Below are positions 33,059 to 41,428 of a DNA stretch of 64,000 nucleotides, one piece after another. The DNA lies in assembly GCA_943370385.1 (NCBI GenBank), contig CALRQT020000002.1, positions 231,331-295,330 of the forward strand, given 5' to 3'. Under the pieces are notes generated by a model. The model had not been told where the DNA came from. It made no database searches and saw nothing but the letters and a program-made list of their open reading frames with translations. The translations under genes were made by a program, and so were the position numbers. The stretch comes from BAIKAL-G1 sp943370385 (GTDB taxonomy: Bacteria > Cyanobacteriota > Cyanobacteriia > PCC-6307 > Cyanobiaceae). Every line of letters starts with the position of its first letter. Within the stretch, counting starts at the first letter, position 1.

Positions 33059-33307
33059 CTTTTTCACGGTTCGCGCCCATATGGTCCATCGATTGGGCTT
33101 GGTTTCGCCTTCGCCCCTATCGGACCCTCTTGGGTCAGGCTTCGAGGGCCCCTGTTGGCATCCATTCAGTCCCAGCCTCAGCCCATGGGCTTTCTATTTC
33201 TCCGCTATTCTTTTGTGAACAGTCTTTAGCTCCAAAACTCTTTTCCAATGCATTTTTGTCTCGTTTGTTATTGTTTTCCATCTGCTTTTGTTGCGTTGGT
33301 GTTGTTC

Positions 33308-33499
33308 CTATTGGGACTGGCGTGAGGACAACCAGCGCTCAATTCGGTATCCCAAGATCACGATCAGGACCACCAGCCAAAACCACAATTCTGGCGCATT
33401 GGCGTTGCAGAGAATGATCAGCAGCACGACCTCGCTAACCAGCCAGGGCAGTTCCTGGCGCAAGAGCGGATTGGGGAGTTTTGGCAGACGCGGGGCCAT
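33308..33499 (-). CDS. Small two-helix membrane protein between the adaptor and giant genes
   Basis: A 63-residue ORF starting 44 bases after the stop of the HlyD-like gene, on the same strand. It encodes a basic N-terminus, then hydrophobic stretches (WLVSEVVLLIILCNA and ELWFWLVVLIVILGY) separated by a short polar turn, and ends in a basic tail. This is a plausible two-pass membrane peptide and a possible accessory part of the exporter. No clear ribosome-binding site precedes the ATG and I do not recognise a family, so it could also be a chance ORF. Confidence 0.45.
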   Translation of the reverse strand: MAPRLPKLPNPLLRQELPWLVSEVVLLIILCNANAPELWFWLVVLIVILGYRIERWLSSRQSQ

Positions 33500-33543
33500 G
33501 GTTGGGCAGTCTCGAGGGGGGCCGGACTAGGACTTTTGGAGTC

Positions 33544-34896
33544 TTAGGGCAAGCTGGCCGGCTGGCGCAGAAAGGGTTTGTTCCACTGGCGGTCAATGCG
33601 CTGGCTGCGGTAGCCGCCAACGAGGGAGCGCACCCCAGGGAGCAAGTAGCTGATCGGGCTGCGCCATTCCACGTAGGCGTGGCTCGTGGCCGTCAGCCCT
33701 TCCCGCACCGGGAACACGCCGCTGCCCCCCGAGAGGGTCCAGCGGTAGCCATCGTTGCTGGCCGGATCCCGGTCCAGGCTGATGTCGGCCCGCATCACCG
33801 GGCCATTTTTGGTGAGTTCTTGGGCCAGCTGGGGGTTACCGATCGTGGTTGAGATGTCATCCACGCTGGCGGGCAGGCTCAGCACCCGCGTCACCTTGCC
33901 GGTGATGCCACCAAACCGACCCCGCTGGTTCCAGAGCGGCACCACCTCCACCGGCAGGCCCAAGGGCAGGCGCCTGGCATCGGCAGGGTTGAAATAGGCC
34001 ACCACTTCCAGGGGCAGCTTGCTGGCGCTGGCGGCATCGGGCCGGCCGATCGTGCCCAGCCGCTGGCCCGTTCCCACGGTTTGTCCCGCCGTGACCTGCA
34101 GATCGAGCACCGTGCCATCCCGGTCGGCCTCGATCAAGCCCTCGTAGGCGATCTTGGCCTCGGTGACCCGTATTTGGCGCTTGAGATCCTCAATCTGATA
34201 GCGGCGCTGTTGGGCCGCCGTTTCCAGGGTCACCTTCATCTGCTGGTAGTTGGCGATCACCTTTTTGGCATTGATCTTGACGTCGTCGAGGTTGACGCTG
34301 GTGCTGGTGAGCGCCTGTTGGGCCGACACCACATCATTGGAAAGGGGCGCCACCACCTGGCGTTGGCTGAGCCAGTCGAGGTTGCGTAGTTTCGAGGCGT
34401 AAACCGACTGCAAGCCCTGGTATCGCCTGCCGTCATCGGCGAGCTTGGCCAGGGCAGTGTCGCGACTGGTGGCTTCGGCTTGCAGTTGCATCCGATCGCG
34501 ATGGTCCAGGTCGCTGTTGATGCGTTGCAGTTGGGCCAAGTTGCCCTTTTCCTGCTGCAGTTGGCGGGCCAACACTGGCAAGTAGAACTCCATCAACACC
34601 TGGCCCTTGTTGACCTGCTCGCCCACCTTGGTGTTGATCTTGATCACCTGGCCGCCGGCGCGGGCATTGAGGATGGCGGCGTTGTCGCTGTAGAGAAACA
34701 CCCCCTGGCCGGCTACCTCGGTGGGGATTTGCCATACCAGGGCCCAGCCCACCAGGGCCGTTCCCACGGCCGCCAGGCAAATCCCCACCTGGTCGTGATC
34801 GGAGAGGCGGCCCCAGCGCTGCTGCAGCCGACCCAGTTGCCGCTGGGGCCAGGGGCTGGGGGCTTGGTCGGGGGGGCTCACCATGGCGTCCAGCAT
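33544..34896 (-). CDS. HlyD-type secretion adaptor (membrane fusion protein), NHLM-like
   Basis: About 450 residues if begun at the ATG at 34896; the frame is open to 35112, but the extra N-terminus looks non-coding, and 34884 is another possible start. After a cytoplasmic stretch comes one membrane helix (VGICLAAVGTALVGWALVW), then IPTEVAGQGVFLYSDN, a lipoyl/barrel-sandwich half (GGQVIKINTKVGEQVNKGQ), a long coiled-coil hairpin, the second lipoyl half (GLIEADRDGTVLDLQVTAGQ) and a beta-barrel region. The IPTEVAGQG segment and the length resemble adaptors of NHLM bacteriocin-type exporters more than classical HlyD. It would bridge an inner-membrane ABC exporter and an outer-membrane TolC channel. 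The TolC-like gene diverges about 118 bases away, and the giant gene lies downstream on the same strand. The matching ABC transporter is not in the window. Confidence 0.8.
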   Translation of the reverse strand: MLDAMVSPPDQAPSPWPQRQLGRLQQRWGRLSDHDQVGICLAAVGTALVGWALVWQIPTEVAGQGVFLYSDNAAILNARAGGQVIKINTKVGEQVNKGQVLMEFYLPVLARQLQQEKGNLAQLQRINSDLDHRDRMQLQAEATSRDTALAKLADDGRRYQGLQSVYASKLRNLDWLSQRQVVAPLSNDVVSAQQALTSTSVNLDDVKINAKKVIANYQQMKVTLETAAQQRRYQIEDLKRQIRVTEAKIAYEGLIEADRDGTVLDLQVTAGQTVGTGQRLGTIGRPDAASASKLPLEVVAYFNPADARRLPLGLPVEVVPLWNQRGRFGGITGKVTRVLSLPASVDDISTTIGNPQLAQELTKNGPVMRADISLDRDPASNDGYRWTLSGGSGVFPVREGLTATSHAYVEWRSPISYLLPGVRSLVGGYRSQRIDRQWNKPFLRQPASLP

Positions 34897-35014
34897 GGCC
34901 CACCAGGCTTGCCTTGGCCAAGGACGGGTGTGGTGGCCCCGACCTAGGCAGATCCAATGGCATCGCTCGTCAGAGCCATACCGCAAACTGAGGCATTCGC
35001 GGTAGAAGGGCAGC

Positions 35015-36943
35015 ATGGGAAGGGGCGGCCACGGGTGCCGGAGCCATGGTTGGCAGAAGGGCCCGGCCGGAGCACAACCCGCCGCTGCTGGCTGCTTGCT
35101 GGCGTCCTGCATCCCTGGTCGCCTGCTAGTCCGGGCTTATGCCTTCGGCTGGTTGGGCGTTCTTGCGTCATTTCTCTCTCCCTTCGCCTGTGCCCAGGTT
35201 CAGCCGGGTTCCATTGGGCGTGGGCAACGCCTGCACCAAGCCCCATCCGAGTTCCCCCCTAGGCCTGCTGCCCAGGTCGTCCCGGGGGGCGGCTTGGCCG
35301 ATACGGCCGGTCTGGAGCGCAGCTGGCAGGAGCTCGATCACCAACTGCGGGCCCTCGATGGCCTGATCCCGGCCGAGTCCGGGGCGGCTGCCCTTGACCT
35401 TCGGGCGTTGCCGCCGGTTCCCCAGCTGCTGCTTGAGGCCAATGCCCCTGCCAGCGTCCAGCTGAACCCCGCCAAGGTGGTGCCCGCCGCACCCCTGGGC
35501 CTGCCGAGCCCCAGCAGTCTTCAGGCCGGCCCGGTTCAATCCTTGGCGTTGGAGCAGGCCTTAGCGATTGCCTTTGCCAACAGCGCCACGCTTCAGGCCC
35601 AACGGGAGCAGGTGGCTGCGTCCCTAGCCCAGCTCAGGGCCTCCCAGGGCTTGTATTGGCCCACGCTCAGCGCCATCGCTAGCGGCAGCAGCGGCCAATC
35701 GGGCTCCTCCCTCTATGCGCCGGTTGGTAACACCGGGCTGGGCTTTGGCCCCAATTTCGCCATGCCATCAGGGGCCTTTGCCGTGCCAACGGGTGGTGGC
35801 GCCTATCTCAATAACTACAGCAATAGCGGCAGTGCCGGCCTGCAGCTGACCTATGCCCTGGTGGACTTCGCCCGGAATCCGGCGGTGCAGGCGGCCCGGT
35901 CCCAGTTGGACTCCGCCCGCAACACCTATGCCTCCCAGTTGCGCAGCCTGCAGCTCCAGGTGAGCGAGGCCTATTTCCAGCTGCAACAGGCGGACCAGAC
36001 GGTGCGCATCAATCAAGCCACCCTGGCCAACGATCTGGTGATCCTGGCCGAAAGCTTGGATCTTCAGCGGGCGGGCCTGGTGCCCCGGCTCAATGGGCTG
36101 CGCCGCAATGCCATCAGTGCCAGCAACCAGGAGACCCTGATCCAGTCCCTAGCCGATCGGGCCGTGGCCCGGCGCCAACTGGCCGTGCTGCTGAACCTTC
36201 CGCCCCAGATCACCCCCGCGGCCCGCGATCCGATCCGGCCCCTGGCCCGCTGGCCCCTGAATCTTGAGGAGAGCCTGCTGGCCGCCTACCGGGGCAACCC
36301 GGAACTCGAAACGATCCTGGCCACCCGGGACGCCCTGCTGCGCCAGCGGGATGGCATCGCCGCTGGCCTACTGCCCAAGTTGTCCCTCTTTGCGGCGGGG
36401 GGGGGCTCCGCGAGTAGCACCAGCACCTTCGATGTCACCGCCAGTGGCGGCGGCTGTTGCGGGGCCACGGTGATCCCCATGCTCAACCAGAACGGCTACG
36501 ACTGGTCGGTGGGATTGACCCTGCAATGGCTCCTCTTTGATGGCGGCAACACCGCCAACCAGGCCGAGGCCCTGGCCCGTCGGGCAGCGGCCAGCAGCCA
36601 GACCTATGCGGCCGAACGCAACGCCATCCGCCTACGGCTGGAAACGGCCTTTTTTAACCATGAGGCCAGCCTGGCGAAGTTGGCGGCCGCCAGGCGGGGG
36701 GTGAGCGCTGCGCTAGAGGCCTTCCGCGATGTGAAATTGCGCTATCAGGCCGGCCTCTCCAGTGAGGTGGATCTTTCCGATACCCAACGCCAACTGGTCA
36801 CTAGCCTGTTGCAGCGCCTTAATGCCACCGTTGGGGTGAATATTACCTACGCGCGTCTACTGCGGGAATTGCTGCCAATGCCCAGGGATCCGTCTACACT
36901 TGTCACGCCTCAGCTAATCTTGGATGGGCAGAAACCTTTATAA
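35015..36943 (+). CDS. TolC-family outer-membrane efflux/secretion channel
   Basis: The frame gives 642 residues. The N-terminus is uncertain: a hydrophobic segment (FGWLGVLASFLSPFACAQ) near residue 45 looks like the signal peptide, so a non-ATG start closer to it is possible. From about residue 185 the protein has the two OEP repeats of TolC: an Ala/Gln/Leu-rich coiled-coil (LEQALAIAFANSATLQAQRE), a beta-strand section, YALVDFARNPAVQAARSQL, then the second repeat with LQWLLFDGGNTANQAEALAR. It forms the trimeric exit duct for type I secretion or efflux. A run of nine G (36397-36405) encodes Gly codons between the repeats and is a slippage-prone site. Its divergence from the HlyD-like gene supports a role in exporting the giant protein; the DevBCA system 8 kb away could also use it. 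Confidence 0.85.
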   Translation: MGRGGHGCRSHGWQKGPAGAQPAAAGCLLASCIPGRLLVRAYAFGWLGVLASFLSPFACAQVQPGSIGRGQRLHQAPSEFPPRPAAQVVPGGGLADTAGLERSWQELDHQLRALDGLIPAESGAAALDLRALPPVPQLLLEANAPASVQLNPAKVVPAAPLGLPSPSSLQAGPVQSLALEQALAIAFANSATLQAQREQVAASLAQLRASQGLYWPTLSAIASGSSGQSGSSLYAPVGNTGLGFGPNFAMPSGAFAVPTGGGAYLNNYSNSGSAGLQLTYALVDFARNPAVQAARSQLDSARNTYASQLRSLQLQVSEAYFQLQQADQTVRINQATLANDLVILAESLDLQRAGLVPRLNGLRRNAISASNQETLIQSLADRAVARRQLAVLLNLPPQITPAARDPIRPLARWPLNLEESLLAAYRGNPELETILATRDALLRQRDGIAAGLLPKLSLFAAGGGSASSTSTFDVTASGGGCCGATVIPMLNQNGYDWSVGLTLQWLLFDGGNTANQAEALARRAAASSQTYAAERNAIRLRLETAFFNHEASLAKLAAARRGVSAALEAFRDVKLRYQAGLSSEVDLSDTQRQLVTSLLQRLNATVGVNITYARLLRELLPMPRDPSTLVTPQLILDGQKPL

Positions 36944-37129
36944 TCATCTCGAGTACCACCCCTTTTCTGCCAAGCCAAGATCATGCCTACAGCCTAGTTC
37001 AAAGGCCCCAGCATACACCATCGCTATGGTAGTATCCATGCACTGCAAAAGTCCTGAATATGCCCCTGAGCTGTTTGCGACAGCGCCCTATTGTGTTGTA
37101 TTCAATTAAATTGATTCCATTGCCTGATT

Positions 37130-37925
37130 ATGCTGAGTGTTGACGAGCTTGAGCTCTTTGACCTTTACCAATGGCTTGGCAATGGGCACCTAGCTGCAGG
37201 TCTAGGCCATTACAATCAAAGTACCGTTAGTCGCACTATTAAGCAGGTGCGTGGCTGCCTTCTTGGGCTGGAAGGCCATGATTCCCCTGAGTCAATGCCA
37301 GCTGGCACTTCCAAGCTCTTGACGATGGAGAGACACGTTCACCAGCTTTATCGCTTCATCAAGCAAGCACGACTACGCCTCCATACGACCCACTGGACCA
37401 ATCGGATCATCCGGGCGACGTCGCCTGGACCCTGGATTGTGAATCCGTTGCAACGTATTGAAAGTTCATTTAACTCTCTTGATTTACTGGATTCCCATCT
37501 GATTGATGCATTCATCGCCGAGGGTATCCAGCGGCCTGTCGATCATGAAGACCGTTATACCTGTTTTGATTCTTACCAATCTCCTGTTCAACTTGTGACT
37601 ATACCTGATAGTGTGTTGGCGCTTGAAGCTGGATGCTCTTGAAGTTGATTTTGGCATTGATTACTTCCACCGTTATGTTGAGTTTTTGGTGGTTTTGAAG
37701 GAGTATGATGAATCACCTGCTGTCCACCAGTTAGTTAGTTTTTTGTGTTCGAGCTTCCTTGCCATGGCTAGGGAGGGTCTCACTATTGCTATGTTGTACG
37801 CGGAGCACGGGGCCAAGGGGATTTGCGGAGCCTTGGGAGCTGTTGGGATCCTGAAGCTCGATCCAGGGTTCAGCTATTGCCAGCAACTGCTGAATCAACG
37901 ACATGGCAATGGGATAGGGGCTTAG
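37130..37925 (+). pseudogene. LysR-like regulator remnant, frameshifted
   Basis: The first frame (37130-37642) begins with a helix-turn-helix of LysR style: ELELFDLYQWLGNGHLAAG, then NQSTVSRTIKQV. It continues with about 130 residues that could be a short effector domain and ends at a TGA. The reading continues in another frame from about 37620, with DFGIDYFHRYVEFLVVLKEY and ESPAVHQLVSFLCSSF; the latter resembles the C-terminal ESPAV-LV element of LysR proteins. Joined, they would give about 260 residues, near the family's usual 300. A single indel around 37620-37650 would explain the break. The area is richer in A+T than the GC-rich genes around it. A sequencing error cannot be excluded. Confidence 0.5.
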
Positions 37926-38070
37926 GACGGGGCTACAATCCAACTGCTTGCTTAGGTGTCTTTGTCCCCGAGGCAGGGTCCCAATCGTTGTCCTAGAGAG
38001 TGGTGATGAGCTGCTTTCCTAGGGGGACAGGGGGGATTGACACATCAATCATTGGGATGGATCTGTTTTG

Positions 38071-39123
38071 ATGCTTCGTAGAATTTGGCAAATTTTGCTG
38101 GCAGGCTTGCTATTTTGCCTGCTAATTCTATGGCCTTTTGGCCAATCAATTCACGCCGCCACTCCTAATTCTTCCAGTCCAGCGCAGATGGCTCCTGGGC
38201 CTGGATTAAGCCTACGAAAAGGGCCTGAAGTGGTTAAAGTTGGCGTTTATATTATGCGCTTAGATAATTTCGATTTGAATAAAAATTCCTTTGACGCTAC
38301 TTTTTGGCTTTGGACAATATCTCCTGATCATGTTGACAATCCCTTGGATGCTATCGAATTCGTAAATGCCGACGACATAAAGTTTACCCATAGTTTTTCA
38401 AGAGAGACGCCCGATGGCATTTGGAATCAGCGCAAGGTTGTGGGTACATTCCACCATGACTGGAACCTGCGAAAATTTCCTTTCGATCGCCAGGATTTAC
38501 ACCTTAAACTTGAGGAGTCTGAAGCCTATATTGATGAGCTTGTTTATGTGCCAGAAGACTCCAAGTTCCTTGTTGATGGCCATATGAAAATTAGGGGTTG
38601 GCGCGTTGTTTCAAGTGAAATAAGGCCTGGTATTAAAACCTATATGAGCAACTTTGGGGATCCTGGCTTGCGTTCTGATACTCCTACCTCCTACAGCGGT
38701 ATTGATGTGATGGTGCAATTAGAGCGAAATAACTTTACAGCACTCTGGAAATTTACTGCAGGCGCGATTGTGGCGGCGGCGATTGCCTTGGCGTCCTATG
38801 CCTTCCATGTCGATAAGGGACAGACGATGAGTCCGCGCTTTGCGCTTTTATCTGGTGCCGTATTTGCTGCCATTATCAGTATGCGAAGTGCCTCAACAGA
38901 GCTTGGTATTATTGCTTACAATACATTGATTGATCAAATCCACCTGGTTGCCCTCGTGTATGTGATTGTTGCTACCTTTGCCGGTGTTTATACTTGGAGT
39001 CTCTATCGACGGCATGAAGATGGTGCGGCAATTGAGCGGCTAGGGCGCCGCACAGCATTGATATCCACCTTGCTGCTGGTCTTTGTTGTTGCCGGGCTAA
39101 TACGCAGAGCAATGTTGCTCTGA
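38071..39123 (+). CDS. Pentameric ligand-gated ion channel homologue (Cys-loop receptor superfamily, prokaryotic)
   Basis: A 350-residue protein with a signal peptide (1-29, ending SIHA). The extracellular domain (about 52-220) starts with VVKVGVYIMRLDNFD and has WTISP (81-85) and RKFPFDRQDLHL, whose FPFD (136-139) corresponds to the conserved loop that carries the Cys-loop in animals; the flanking cysteines are absent, as in GLIC and ELIC. Four membrane helices follow at about 223-245, 254-271, 286-312 and 326-345. The final LRRAMLL-type tail ends right after M4, as in other bacterial members. It would form a homopentameric, ligand- or proton-gated channel. I prefer the ATG at 38071 to the TTG one codon earlier. 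It appears monocistronic, in an A+T-richer stretch than the surrounding genes. Ligand and ion selectivity cannot be read from sequence. Confidence 0.85.
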   Translation: MLRRIWQILLAGLLFCLLILWPFGQSIHAATPNSSSPAQMAPGPGLSLRKGPEVVKVGVYIMRLDNFDLNKNSFDATFWLWTISPDHVDNPLDAIEFVNADDIKFTHSFSRETPDGIWNQRKVVGTFHHDWNLRKFPFDRQDLHLKLEESEAYIDELVYVPEDSKFLVDGHMKIRGWRVVSSEIRPGIKTYMSNFGDPGLRSDTPTSYSGIDVMVQLERNNFTALWKFTAGAIVAAAIALASYAFHVDKGQTMSPRFALLSGAVFAAIISMRSASTELGIIAYNTLIDQIHLVALVYVIVATFAGVYTWSLYRRHEDGAAIERLGRRTALISTLLLVFVVAGLIRRAMLL

Positions 39124-39297
39124 GTTGCTTGGGCTTGGCAGGCAGTTGGTTCTTATCATGCAGGAATTGCTGAATTTTGTTCCTTTTTTAGACATTCGTA
39201 GATAGCCAAAATTTGCCATGGGGGGTGCTCAATAGTCTTGCCTGTTTAATCGCTCTTCTGATAGCTTGCTTTCGATCGGATCAATTGCTTCGCTAGA

Positions 39298-40302
39298 ATG
39301 GTTTCCCGTCCATGGTTTCCTTGGTCCCCTCTCAACTGGGGACATGGGGCCACGATTGTGCTTTTGTGCGCAACCCCCTCCCTGATTCAGGCCGCCGAAG
39401 GACCGCAGATTCCAAGCAAAGTCCGGATCGTTGCCAGTTATGGGCAAGCCTTAGCCCACGAAGGGCCCATTGATCTGCCCGACCATCAGGCCTTATTTTT
39501 TACTTCCAATCGGCTACGTCGCGCCGATGGCAGTCAATATGTTGTTGTTTCTCTTTTTGATGTTAACTCAGGTAAAACAACCAACCTTGGGCTGACCGAC
39601 TTAATTCCCATGGCCAATGGAGCCTTTCGCCTCAAGAATGGCTCGATCGTGGTGGCTATGCAAGGTAATCTCAAACAGCCTGCGGGCCTTGCCAGCTTCG
39701 ATCTCAACAGTCGTAAGGTTACCCTGCTTACTAAAAGCTTTGCTGGCTATCAATTAAATAGCCCAAATGATGTCGTTCAGGCCAAGGATCTCTCGATTTG
39801 GTTTACCGATCCCCAATATGGTTATGAGCAGGGATTTCGCCCTAAGCCAACCATCGGTAACTGGGTGTGGCGCCTTGATGCCATGGGCCGCAGCCAACGC
39901 TTGTTAATCGATGGCTTGGCCAAGCCTAATGGCATCGCGTTTAGTCGTGATCATCGCTATGTATATGTGACCGATTCAGGCTATATAGCCGGCAATGGCA
40001 AACGCAATAGTCTTTTGCCGCGAACAATTTATCGCTACCGTGTGATCGACACCCCTGAAGGTCCTTTTGTGACGGACCGCATCACCTTTTGTGTGGTGAC
40101 CAACGGTATCCCTGATGGGATCAAGGTTGATACCCAGGATCGTGTTTGAAAAGCAACAGGAGCTGCTTTAGAAGTGTTTAGTAGGAATGGATTGCCGCTT
40201 GCGGTGATTCCGATTAAGGGTGGGGTGAGTAATTTCTCGCTCACTGATGATGGTGGAGCCTATTTAATGGGACAAACAAAGATCTTTCGCCTTGATTCTT
40301 GA
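39298..40302 (+). pseudogene. SMP-30/gluconolactonase-family periplasmic lactonase with one in-frame stop
   Basis: A signal peptide (ending LIQAAEG) is followed by a six-bladed propeller of the SMP-30/gluconolactonase/LRE type: ANGAFRLKNGSIVVAMQG, LNSPNDVVQAKDLSIWFTDP, KPNGIAFSRDHRYVYVTDSG and GIPDGIKVDTQDRV. These enzymes hydrolyse sugar or other lactones with a divalent metal held by Glu, Asn and Asp; the N of NSPNDV, the N of KPNG and the D of VTDSG fit. At 40147-40149 the frame hits TGA where the family has Trp (DRVW). It then continues in the same frame for 50 more sensible codons (ATGAALEVFSRNGLPL, ending QTKIFRLDS) to the real stop at 40300-40302. One G-to-A change would explain it. 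The truncated protein would lack the last blade. Confidence 0.75.
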
Positions 40303-40531
40303 GGTGAATGATGCTGCGGGCTTGTGCGGCTTCATCTAACCCACTTGGATCCAAACTATATTGATGTCTTTCTGTTGGATTTTTATTGGTTGCAGTTGCT
40401 TTCATTCTTTAGGCAACATGGCCAGGCGGATCCTTGCTTCAATCAAGGCTAGATTTGCTGATCTGAACTTGGCTTGCTATCATCTTAGGTGTGGCCATGC
40501 TTTTGCTTGCTCACGTCTTAGCCATTTTTTC

Positions 40532-40969
40532 ATGCCATTGGCCCTGCCTCCACCCCAGCCCAGTCTGCCGGCAGATTTGCTGCCTCTCAGGGCGGAGCTG
40601 ATTCGCTATGGCTTTACGGTGCGACTTGAACGTCCACCCCAGCATGATATGTACGGGGTATTTAATTCAAAAACCCGTACAATGTGGATTGCCCCGATCA
40701 CCATTCCCTTGGGGATTGTGCGCCCATCCTTTCTGCATGAGGCTGTCCATGCGGCCCAGAGTTGTTCCCCTGGCAGGCCAACCTTGCTTGGCATTAAGGC
40801 AACTGTGGCACCAGTTGTAAATCAAGAGATTAACGGCATTCTTACCACTCGCTATGACAATGCCAACCGAGCCTTGGAACGGGAGGCTTTTCTGCTTCAA
40901 TCCCAGCCGGATGCTGTGGCCATTCTGATTCGGGCCCTGCGTTCCCGCTGCAACCTTAAAACGATCTAG
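40532..40969 (+). CDS. Small HExxH protein, putative zinc metallopeptidase
   Basis: I start this at the ATG at 40532 (145 residues), since the longer open frame from 40361 has an unlikely Cys-rich N-terminus. The centre reads RPSFLHEAVHAAQSC, with HEAVH at 69-73, a gluzincin-like zinc motif on a helix. Downstream, ALEREAFLLQ (114-123) supplies a Glu-x-x-x-Phe helix that could give the third zinc ligand, as in minimal gluzincins. The N-terminal part (YGFTVRLER, GVFNSKTRTMWIAP) looks like a small beta-sheet. There is no signal peptide, so it is probably cytoplasmic. This looks like a conserved cyanobacterial hypothetical; I do not know a substrate. Confidence 0.65.
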   Translation: MPLALPPPQPSLPADLLPLRAELIRYGFTVRLERPPQHDMYGVFNSKTRTMWIAPITIPLGIVRPSFLHEAVHAAQSCSPGRPTLLGIKATVAPVVNQEINGILTTRYDNANRALEREAFLLQSQPDAVAILIRALRSRCNLKTI

Positions 40970-41143
40970 GTAGCATTTGACGACTGCTGTTGGCTGATCG
41001 GGCGTTCGTATTGGTGTCTGGTTGTTGTTCCCATTCGTCCACCTAGTCGTTGGTGCTGCACTCCTGCCGTAGTTTGGCTGAAATTGCATCCCATAACGGT
41101 TGATCGCCCTAGGCTTTGTATTGTCGACTACAGACAAAAAGCC

Positions 41144-41428
41144 ATGGAGGACGCTGATACCGGCATTGCCAATGCCCAGCGAAAGCAGGATTTTGCTGAA
41201 TCGGAAAATCAATCCTGGTCATCGGACGGCAATGAATTGTTGGATCCTTTTGCGATTGAACCACGCATGCAGATTGTCGATAAGGACCGGGGTTGGGGAT
41301 TTCACCCCCGCGCCGAATTGCTCAATGGTCGCCTAGCGATGGTGGGTTTTGCCGCAGCCCTGATCATTGAACTCATTACCGGTCAGGGACTTCTGCAGCA
41401 GTTAGGCCTCAAGGCCCTCTCCCCTTAG
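41144..41428 (+). CDS. High-light-inducible protein (Hli/Scp, one-helix chlorophyll-binding)
   Basis: I start at the ATG at 41144 (94 residues); the open frame continues upstream to 41084 without support. The C-terminal half contains the chlorophyll a/b-binding motif of Hli proteins: AELLNGRLAMVGF, followed by AAALIIELITGQG, a single membrane helix with the conserved Glu, Asn, Arg and Met. The N-terminal 45 residues are polar. Hli proteins bind chlorophyll and carotenoid in the thylakoid membrane, quench excess energy and assist photosystem II assembly under high light or nutrient stress. It faces the phycobilisome linker gene, with which it converges. Confidence 0.85.
   Translation: MEDADTGIANAQRKQDFAESENQSWSSDGNELLDPFAIEPRMQIVDKDRGWGFHPRAELLNGRLAMVGFAAALIIELITGQGLLQQLGLKALSP

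Noticed and set aside
33059..33064. T-run after the hairpin at 33023-33058 as a plus-strand intrinsic terminator
   Set aside because: No plus-strand gene upstream needs it; the giant gene is on the other strand. It is kept only as an alternative reading.
32885..33417. Overlapping plus-strand ORFs of 114 and 166 codons upstream of the giant gene
   Set aside because: Their translations look like random sequence (Ser/Pro/Phe-rich, no domain pattern) and they run through the hairpin region, antisense to the leader.
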